Position numbers and translations under genes: made by a program. Positions 6,241 to 11,413 of a stretch of DNA of 11,413 nucleotides are shown one piece after another (position 1 is the stretch's first letter; each line of letters opens with the position of its first letter). The notes beneath the pieces are model-generated. The model saw nothing but the letters and a program-made list of their open reading frames with translations. It ran no database searches and had not been told where the DNA came from. The stretch is from assembly GCA_022866195.1 (NCBI GenBank), contig JALHUF010000656.1:1-11413 (forward strand), in the 5' to 3' direction. Source of the stretch: Terriglobia bacterium (lineage in GTDB: Bacteria > Acidobacteriota > Terriglobia > UBA7540).

Positions 6241-8244
6241 ATGGCAGGCCATTCCGGCCATCCCAAGTTTCTTTCCAGCCTTTCCCTTATCCAGGCTGAT
6301 TCCGAGAAGGCATTAGCCCTCTCGCGCGGGCCACTCGGTTACCGCTTGGCAGATCTGATCGCTCAGTATGGCCTCAAGGCCGTAAAGACCGCCGAGCGGC
6401 GGCTCGCTCTGATCGCCGGGCTTCAGCAACTCCGTCCCAAGACCCAGTTGATCGGCGACTGCCGATTCCCATCGGAGGGCGTCCGGGCGCTGGCTCAGGA
6501 GGCCCAGGTGGGTGTCGGGAGCCTCCATCGGTGGCGAACGCGGTTCATCAAAGCCGGGAAGGCGGCGGAAGGAGACCCGGTTCTGGCGATATACCTCGGT
6601 TTTACGTCTCTGATCGACCGCAAGAAGGGGGCCGTGCTGTTTTCCGCAACCGATGGTCGCATCCGAGTTAATGAGCGAATTCGCTTGCTGATTCAGGGGC
6701 TCTATTCCCGCAGGACTCGCCCCTCCGGGTCGAAGGTCTGGAAACGCCTCGTGGCTCAATGCGTCGCCTGCCGACAGGCAGCCATGGTTCCCCTGGAACG
6801 AGGATTCAGGGGTCTTTACAAGGTCCACCGCTGTCCCCGCTGTGGTTTTGAGCTCTCTTACTCCACGGTCCTGAGGATCCTCCGGGAGATTCCCCCTTCG
6901 GTCAAAGCCCTGGGCCGGGAAGGGAAGCGAGCCTTCCGAGAGCGGTACGGGGTCTACATCCCTCGCACTTACCAGGATCTGCGCAACCGAGAGATCTTCT
7001 GTGGCGATCACCACGAGTTCGACCTGTTCGTCTACGCGTCCTCGGGGAAGCTGTTCCGCCCCTGGATTTCAGCCTGGCTGGATCTGAAGACGGAAGTCCT
7101 GCCGGGGTGGTTCATCTCCGCACGGCCGAATTCGGAAACCATTGCTTTGGCCTACCGGCATGCCGTCCTGCCCAAGCGAGACAAGATCATGGGGCTGTCG
7201 GAAACGGTTTATGTGGATAACGGTCGGGACTACCGGTCGCACTACCTCGAAGGCACGAACCGAGACTTGGGGCGCATGCAGTTAGGAACAACGGAACTGT
7301 TTGTCAATTCTCATGGGATTCGGCTCCTCGGCGATGAAGCCATGGAAGGACTGTGGCGGCAGCTGGGCGTTTCGACCTTGCACACCCTTCCGGCCAACCC
7401 TCAGGCCAAGCCCATTGAGCGCTTCTTTGGGACGGTGGAACGGGACCTGATCCAGGAACTCCCGGGCTGGTGTGGTAACAGTCCCGAGACGAGACCTGGC
7501 GACATCCTGAAGCCCCTCCTCAGACAACATGAACACTGGCTTGCCGGGCGCAGAGACGAGACGCCCTTTCTGCACGTTGCCGAGTTTGCCCTGAAGTTTG
7601 AAGCCTGGCTGCATGAGCGGTATCTGAGGACTCCGCATACGCGGTTAGGCTATAGCCCCATGGAAGCCTACGAGCGGGAATATGGCCACCCTGTAGTTCC
7701 CTCCGAGCGTGCCCTGGACATCCTGCTCATGCGCGCCGAGCGGCGACTGGTCCGAAGGAATGGGATCGAGATGTTCGAGCGCGGGCGCTGGTACTGGGCC
7801 GAAGAGCTGGCGGGGCGGGAAGGGACGTACGCGGAAGTCCGCTGGGACCCGCGGGAGCTGGGCAGGATCCTGGTCTATGCGGACCGCGGGTTCCTGTGCG
7901 AGTCGAAAAACCTGGAGCTCTTGGGCTTTCATGCCACGCTCGAGCAATTCCAGCGGTACAAGCGGATGCAGCAGGTACAGCGGGAAGTAGTGATGGCGCA
8001 CCTGGCGCTGATGCACATGGCGGCGAGCGACATCAGTCTGCTGGAACTGGCTACAAGGCCCGAAGGTTCGGTTGCCCCCACTCGCAAGCGGCTGAAGGGT
8101 CAGATTGAGGCCTTGGCGACACAAAGCCCTGTTTCCTTCTCCCTCGCCAAGACTTCCGCCAGACCCATCTTCACCTCGCGAGCCGCCAAGGAAGCCTGGG
8201 AGCGGGAGCATGGTTTGATCGGTGGGGGCGGGGATGGGAGGTAA
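6241..8244 (+). CDS. MuA-like DDE transposase with inserted zinc ribbon
   Basis: At 667 residues it is almost the length of phage Mu transposase (663) and follows its plan. An N-terminal helical HTH region (about 75-110, ending VGSLHRWRTRF) is followed by a second HTH around 140-215, an RNase-H-like catalytic core, and a beta-barrel tail with RGFLCESKNLELLGF. The catalytic triad is D256 (GDHHEFD), D326 (YVDNGRD) and E393 (QAKPIERFFG), in line with D269, D336 and E392 of MuA. The second HTH region is interrupted by a four-cysteine ribbon, C174-x2-C177-x20-C198-x2-C201, which MuA does not have. The protein would cut and join element ends into target DNA. Its ATG is at 6241, behind the structured leader. 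The MuB-like gene starts 6 bases after its stop. The C-terminal 60 residues probably contact the ATPase, as in MuA (inference). No frameshift; looks intact. Confidence 0.92.
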   Translation: MAGHSGHPKFLSSLSLIQADSEKALALSRGPLGYRLADLIAQYGLKAVKTAERRLALIAGLQQLRPKTQLIGDCRFPSEGVRALAQEAQVGVGSLHRWRTRFIKAGKAAEGDPVLAIYLGFTSLIDRKKGAVLFSATDGRIRVNERIRLLIQGLYSRRTRPSGSKVWKRLVAQCVACRQAAMVPLERGFRGLYKVHRCPRCGFELSYSTVLRILREIPPSVKALGREGKRAFRERYGVYIPRTYQDLRNREIFCGDHHEFDLFVYASSGKLFRPWISAWLDLKTEVLPGWFISARPNSETIALAYRHAVLPKRDKIMGLSETVYVDNGRDYRSHYLEGTNRDLGRMQLGTTELFVNSHGIRLLGDEAMEGLWRQLGVSTLHTLPANPQAKPIERFFGTVERDLIQELPGWCGNSPETRPGDILKPLLRQHEHWLAGRRDETPFLHVAEFALKFEAWLHERYLRTPHTRLGYSPMEAYEREYGHPVVPSERALDILLMRAERRLVRRNGIEMFERGRWYWAEELAGREGTYAEVRWDPRELGRILVYADRGFLCESKNLELLGFHATLEQFQRYKRMQQVQREVVMAHLALMHMAASDISLLELATRPEGSVAPTRKRLKGQIEALATQSPVSFSLAKTSARPIFTSRAAKEAWEREHGLIGGGGDGR

Positions 8245-8250
8245 GAAGCC

Positions 8251-9177
8251 ATGAACCTGCGGGAACGGACGCTTGCCTACATGAAGTCCCGCCATCTGAG
8301 CCGCCGTGCTGTGGCTGAACTGGTGGATGTTAGGTGCTCGAACCTGTCAAAGTACCTCGACAGCCTCCCTGGGTGCAGCAAGGAGGTGATTGAGGCGGCG
8401 CTCGGGGCCTACTTCCTGAAGCTGGAAAGAGCCGAAGCCCGGACCAGAAGGCCGGAGTTCATCGAGACGCAGACGGCGAAGATCATCTTGGAGAAATGTC
8501 AGGAAGCGGATGAGCGGCGGGAGTTGGCGCTGCTGTATGGGCCGTCAGGGATTGGCAAGACATATGTGGTGGAGCAGTTCATCGAAAGGTGCGAGAAACA
8601 GGCAAATTCCGAGCAGCCGGAAGTTCTCTTTGTGACCGCCCACGCGGCCTCGACGCCGAAGTCCTTGATGGCTGCCCTATGCCTGCAAGCAGGAATACCC
8701 CACAGTGGAACGGCTCCGACGCTGGCTGAGAGTCTGGTGAGGAAGCTCGAAACGGGCCACTACCTGATTATTGTGGATGAGGCAAATCATCTCGATATCG
8801 AAGCGATGGAACTGCTGCGGTACGTTTACGACCGGGGCCGCCTCGGGGTGGTTCTGATCGGCACGCTGAGGCTGTATGAGATCTTCACGAATGGGAGCCG
8901 CCCAGCGTCGGAGTTGGAGCAATTGTGGAGCCGGGTGGGGATCTGTGAGTTGCTGCCGGGTCTGACCGAATACGAAGCCCGGCAAATCATCCAGCAGGCC
9001 CTGGGGCGAATCCCTGAAACCAGCACCAAGCAGATCCTGAGGCAGACGGGACACTCGATCCGGCGGCTCGCCAACCTGCTCGAACACCTGGGGGAGCTGA
9101 AGGAACTCAACGGCGACCGAGACCTTGCGGATTTGATTCCGGTAGCTGGGGAAAGCTTTCTGGCACCCGCACGGTGA
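8251..9177 (+). CDS. MuB/TniB-like AAA+ ATPase, transposition target-selection protein
   Basis: A 308-residue protein in two parts. Residues 1-60 are a small HTH (LSRRAVAELVDVRCSNLSKY) like the N-terminal domain of MuB. Residues 70-300 are an AAA+ ATPase with Walker A GPSGIGKT at 97-104, Walker B LIIVDE at 172-177, a sensor-1-like segment VVLIGT at 200-205 and a candidate arginine finger R228 (LWSRVG). In Mu and Tn5053-like elements such ATPases form filaments on DNA, choose the target, stimulate the transposase and give target immunity. The start at ATG 8251 has GGGAGG nine bases upstream, within the end of the transposase gene, so the pair is likely co-transcribed and translationally coupled. 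The HTH favours a MuB-like over an IstB- or TnsC-like protein. No TniQ, TnsA or TnsD-type targeting partner is in the window. Confidence 0.9.
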   Translation: MNLRERTLAYMKSRHLSRRAVAELVDVRCSNLSKYLDSLPGCSKEVIEAALGAYFLKLERAEARTRRPEFIETQTAKIILEKCQEADERRELALLYGPSGIGKTYVVEQFIERCEKQANSEQPEVLFVTAHAASTPKSLMAALCLQAGIPHSGTAPTLAESLVRKLETGHYLIIVDEANHLDIEAMELLRYVYDRGRLGVVLIGTLRLYEIFTNGSRPASELEQLWSRVGICELLPGLTEYEARQIIQQALGRIPETSTKQILRQTGHSIRRLANLLEHLGELKELNGDRDLADLIPVAGESFLAPAR

Positions 9178-9229
9178 TGTGCGTTACGAACCCTCGACCC
9201 ACGGTTTAGGAAACATTTTGAAGCCAAAT

Positions 9230-9335
9230 TTGCAACTCGTCGATTGGAAGGCAGAAAGCCCTGCAACCCCTTTCAGATCAGCGAGTTTCCGAGTTGTGGC
9301 AAGATGAATTGAGTTGCACCAAAATTAGTGCAAAT
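9230..9335 (+). repeat. Candidate right end of the Mu-like element with GAGTTG/CAACTC motifs
   Basis: Between the convergent ATPase and TIR-like genes, TGCAACTC (9231-9238) is the inverse of GAGTTGCA (9311-9318). GAGTTG recurs at 9291-9296, exactly 20 bases before the 9311 copy. TTGCAC (9314-9319) and GTGCAA (9328-9333) form a further inverted pair, and CACCAA plus GTGCAAAT mirror the left-hand motif at 5751-5774. Repeated sites of about 20-base period are expected for MuA/TnsB-type binding at a transposon end. The exact terminus cannot be set from one copy. Confidence 0.3.
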
Positions 9336-9344
9336 GCACACGGG

Positions 9345-9365
9345 GTCCCCACAAAAGTCCCCACA
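9345..9365 (+). repeat. Tandem GTCCCCACA direct repeat
   Basis: GTCCCCACA occurs at 9345-9353 and 9357-9365, separated by three A; the first copy overlaps the palindrome GGGGTCCCC (9342-9350). On the minus strand this reads TGTGGGGAC twice, and TGT/ACA is a typical terminal triplet of Mu-, Tn7- and Tn552-type elements. It could therefore be the outer boundary of the element or a recombination site. It could equally belong to the 3' flank of the TIR-like gene, whose stop codon is at 9374-9376. Confidence 0.4.
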
Positions 9366-9373
9366 GTCCCGAT

Positions 9374-10306
9374 TCATTCTTTCAATTCCCGATTGGTTAG
9401 GATTGACAGCCTCTTCTGAAGCTTCTGCTTGAGGTCCGTTATGTTCTCGTATTCGGGCACATTGTGGACAGCTAGATCGAAATGAAGAGGGGTCCCTTTC
9501 TTACGGTAGAGGATCGGGCGTTTACCAGTTGCGTGTGCGTATCCTACCTCATAGTAAACGCTTGGTCGTTCGCCGGTGAGGTCCGCGATTAGATACTCGG
9601 ACGTAGCGATCTCGTCCAGAATCCGCTTGGTGATCACGTCCCCGTGCTCGATCTCGTCGGACCGCACCGCCGCAATTCCGAAAACTTTGAACACTTCCTT
9701 GAAACAGTTCTTTACGTCTTCGAGCTCGGGGTGCTCATCACTTATCCACATCATTATGAAAGCCGTGTTCGGCCTATACCGCCGCACAGTTGGAACCTCG
9801 GTCGAGGTAATCGCCGAAGGGAGCTCTTCCGGCGTCGGCGAGAGCAAGTCGATGGTTTCGAGCACCTTCTCGTAAGCGGCGCGAAAATACTCGACGGCGT
9901 CCCTGGGTTCGACTCCCACTTCCGACTGACCTGCGGCTCTCACCCCTAGGACGGTCCCCTCGTCGTGAAGCACTTCGGGCTCCCAGCGACGGTACTCTTT
10001 GAAGTGGAGAGCGGCTGACATCTTTCTCGTTGCGATTTGAAGGTCGGTTTGGTCAGCCTCACTCAACAACGGAGAGTGTTTCGCAACTTCGATGATCCGC
10101 AACATCAATGGCTTGAGCCTTTCCCGCAACCTAATTGCTGTCGCTTGGCGGCCTGGCGCAAGCTTGGACCACACATCCGGGTGGAGGTCCCAAAAGTGCG
10201 TATCCTTGAAGGCCTCAACTACCTCGGAAAAAAGCCTCGCGGCCTCTTCGTAGATACCTTTCAGTTCTCGACGAATGGCATCAATTTCAGCTTCAGAATG
10301 TGGCAT
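9374..10306 (-). CDS. Protein with C-terminal nucleoside-deoxyribosyltransferase/TIR-like domain
   Basis: Numbering from ATG 10306, which has GGAG six bases upstream and is preferred over TTG 10318, the protein has 310 residues. Residues 1-175 are mostly helical and unfamiliar, with no membrane segment. Residues 178-285 form a nucleotide-handling Rossmann-like domain: NTAFIMMWISDEHPE, a strand VFGIAAVRSDEIEHGDVIT, then SEYLIADLTGERPSVYYEVG followed by YAHATGKRPILYRKKG. The E253 in YYEVGYAHA matches the catalytic Glu position of nucleoside 2-deoxyribosyltransferases and related TIR-like domains that cleave N-glycosidic bonds of nucleotides or NAD. Such domains are common effectors in anti-phage systems, with the N-terminal half acting as sensor. 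Here it lies 130 bases downstream of hsdM on the same strand, where hsdS is usually found, so an operon is likely. The substrate is not known, and an NAD-depleting role is inference. Confidence 0.75.
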   Translation of the reverse strand: MPHSEAEIDAIRRELKGIYEEAARLFSEVVEAFKDTHFWDLHPDVWSKLAPGRQATAIRLRERLKPLMLRIIEVAKHSPLLSEADQTDLQIATRKMSAALHFKEYRRWEPEVLHDEGTVLGVRAAGQSEVGVEPRDAVEYFRAAYEKVLETIDLLSPTPEELPSAITSTEVPTVRRYRPNTAFIMMWISDEHPELEDVKNCFKEVFKVFGIAAVRSDEIEHGDVITKRILDEIATSEYLIADLTGERPSVYYEVGYAHATGKRPILYRKKGTPLHFDLAVHNVPEYENITDLKQKLQKRLSILTNRELKE

Positions 10307-10435
10307 CTTAGACTCCAAGGCCTTGTTTGCCGGGTACGCTACCGCAACCGGACCTTATGACAGCCGCTACAGTCTGCTTCTTTGGAGGTCTGGCATTGTA
10401 ACGAATTCTTGAGCAGCAGCGCCTCCCCTACACCG

Positions 10436-11413
10436 CTAATTCTTCGTCGCCCGGCCCTGGGCGCGTAATGGTGCCAAGGCTTCCGCCACTTCGCGGCCTT
10501 TCGCTTCGATGAGGTCGAGCAACTCTTCGGGTGTGCGAGTGTCTTCCTGGCTTTTGGCGTGTGGGTTGACGGCCTTCAGGTCGAAGTTGTTCGCCTCGAT
10601 GTCCTTGCGGGTGACAGTCCAACTCCGTTCGCCATCGCCGCGGGTGGGAAGCAAGCGGAAAAACTCCTCGAACTTCTCCAGCGTGAACGGCTTCTTCTTA
10701 CCAACCTTGATATCGGAAAGGTCGTAGTACCAGACCTTTTCGGTGGGCTGACCCTTGGTGAAAAAGAGCAGATTGGTTTTCACGCCCGCACCTGCCGCCG
10801 TAAATACTCCGCCCGGTAGGCTTACGATGCACCAGAGGTCGCAGTCGTCTAGTAGTTTACGCTTGGTCTGCACAAAGGCCGTCTCACTGGTACGGAAAAG
10901 CACGCCTTCATCCAGCACAATTCCGCAACGCCCGCCCGGCTTTAGACTTTTGATCACGTGCTGGAGAAAGAGCACCTGGGTTTTCCCAGTTTTATAGTCG
11001 AACTTGGTCTGGGCTTCCTTGCCTTCTTTCCCGCCGAAGGGTGGATTCATAAGCACAATGTCATAGAGCGCCGGTGCGCCTGCGAACAATCCACCGTAAG
11101 TCTCGGCCCCAGTCAGGGTGTTGCCGTGCCAGACGTGCGGCTCATCCATCCCATGAAGGACAAGGTTGGCAAGTGCAATGGGGTAGATAGCGTTATCCTT
11201 CTCACGGCCATAGAACGTCCGCACTTTGAGGGTTTCAAGTTGGTCGGGCGAAGTGATGTCCCGATTGTTCGGCCCGGCCATGTGCTCAAAGGACTGCGCC
11301 AGAAAGCCGCCCGTACCGCAGCCGGGGTCATAAACCGTTTCGCCGACCTTCGGGTCAATCACCCGCACCATGGCGCGGATGATTTCGCGCGGCGTGAAGA
11401 ACTGCCCGCCGTC
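10436..11413 (-). CDS. hsdM: Type I restriction-modification DNA methyltransferase subunit, C-terminal part (start outside window)
   Basis: The frame is open to the right edge. The visible 325 residues start DGGQFFTPREIIRAMVRVID, so about 150-200 N-terminal residues are missing. QFFTPRE, the motif I glycine-rich loop DPGCGTGGF and motif IV NPPFGG identify the N6-adenine methyltransferase fold of HsdM, which transfers a methyl group from S-adenosylmethionine to adenine in the bipartite site chosen by HsdS. The usual DPACGTGG is DPGCGTGG here, a mild change. The later LKPGGRCGIVLDEGVLF, GVFTAAGAGVKTNLLFFTKG and the C-terminal helical tail (TPEELLDLIEAKGREVAEAL) are all normal. A full gene set would need hsdS and hsdR. 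Neither is visible, and the downstream gene is a TIR-like protein instead. They may lie upstream, beyond the window. Confidence 0.9.
   Translation of the reverse strand, partial: DGGQFFTPREIIRAMVRVIDPKVGETVYDPGCGTGGFLAQSFEHMAGPNNRDITSPDQLETLKVRTFYGREKDNAIYPIALANLVLHGMDEPHVWHGNTLTGAETYGGLFAGAPALYDIVLMNPPFGGKEGKEAQTKFDYKTGKTQVLFLQHVIKSLKPGGRCGIVLDEGVLFRTSETAFVQTKRKLLDDCDLWCIVSLPGGVFTAAGAGVKTNLLFFTKGQPTEKVWYYDLSDIKVGKKKPFTLEKFEEFFRLLPTRGDGERSWTVTRKDIEANNFDLKAVNPHAKSQEDTRTPEELLDLIEAKGREVAEALAPLRAQGRATKN

Noticed and set aside
6313..8295. Long reverse-strand open frames opposite the transposase (233 and 216 codons)
   Set aside because: They are antisense to a clear DDE transposase with intact catalytic residues and are explained by GC-rich codon bias; the translations are Pro/Arg/Gln-rich without domains.
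5700..9373. CRISPR-associated transposon (Cas12k or Cascade type)
   Set aside because: A MerR-type gene beside a TnsB/TnsC-like pair recalls type V-K elements, but there is no Cas gene, no TniQ and no repeat-spacer array anywhere in the window.
10319..10435. Promoter for the TIR-like gene between it and hsdM
   Set aside because: TACAAT is present on the minus strand, but the hexamer 17 bases upstream (GGCGCT) is not a -35; co-transcription with hsdM is equally likely.

Overview
The window reads as a chromosomal segment of a moderately GC-rich soil or plant-associated bacterium. Acidobacteriota is my best guess, from the D-apionate-lactonase-like fragment, the secreted TPR protein and the style of the mobile genes, but nothing here (no rRNA, no housekeeping marker) fixes the taxon. 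The left quarter looks like resident sugar-metabolism DNA. The middle is a pile-up of broken mobile elements followed by an intact Mu-like transposition module. The right end enters a type I restriction-modification / TIR-like defence locus on the opposite strand.

Left (1-2993, all +): the C-terminus of a D-apionate lactonase-like protein, a secreted or lipid-free TPR protein, and a xylose-isomerase-like TIM-barrel enzyme with all four expected metal-site residues. The first and third could both serve branched-pentose (apiose) catabolism. That link is inference.

Mosaic (about 3000-4250): an IS3-like end with a broken orfA start, an extended -10 promoter, a frameshifted phage portal N-terminus, a run of TGATTCCGA repeats resembling an IS21-family end that truncates the portal, and the C-terminus of an IS1182-like DDE transposase. 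An intact 473-residue SEC-C protein (4254-5675) follows.

Mu-like module (about 5750-9340, +): a MerR-type HTH protein, a 667-residue MuA-like DDE transposase and a 308-residue MuB-like AAA+ ATPase with an N-terminal HTH. The transposase and ATPase genes are 6 bases apart and probably translationally coupled. The 155-base leader between the HTH gene and the transposase holds nested inverted repeats. One arm covers the transposase Shine-Dalgarno, and its partner overlaps a second, competing stem that begins on the stop codon of the HTH gene. This looks like a translational switch and is the most interesting signal in the window. Short motifs in inverted orientation (ATTTGCAC plus TTGGTG) flank the module and may be transposase-binding ends.

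Right (9374-11413, -): a nucleoside-deoxyribosyltransferase/TIR-like protein lies directly downstream of a partial hsdM, where hsdS would usually be. These genes may be host defence DNA next to the insertion or cargo of the element. The window does not decide this.
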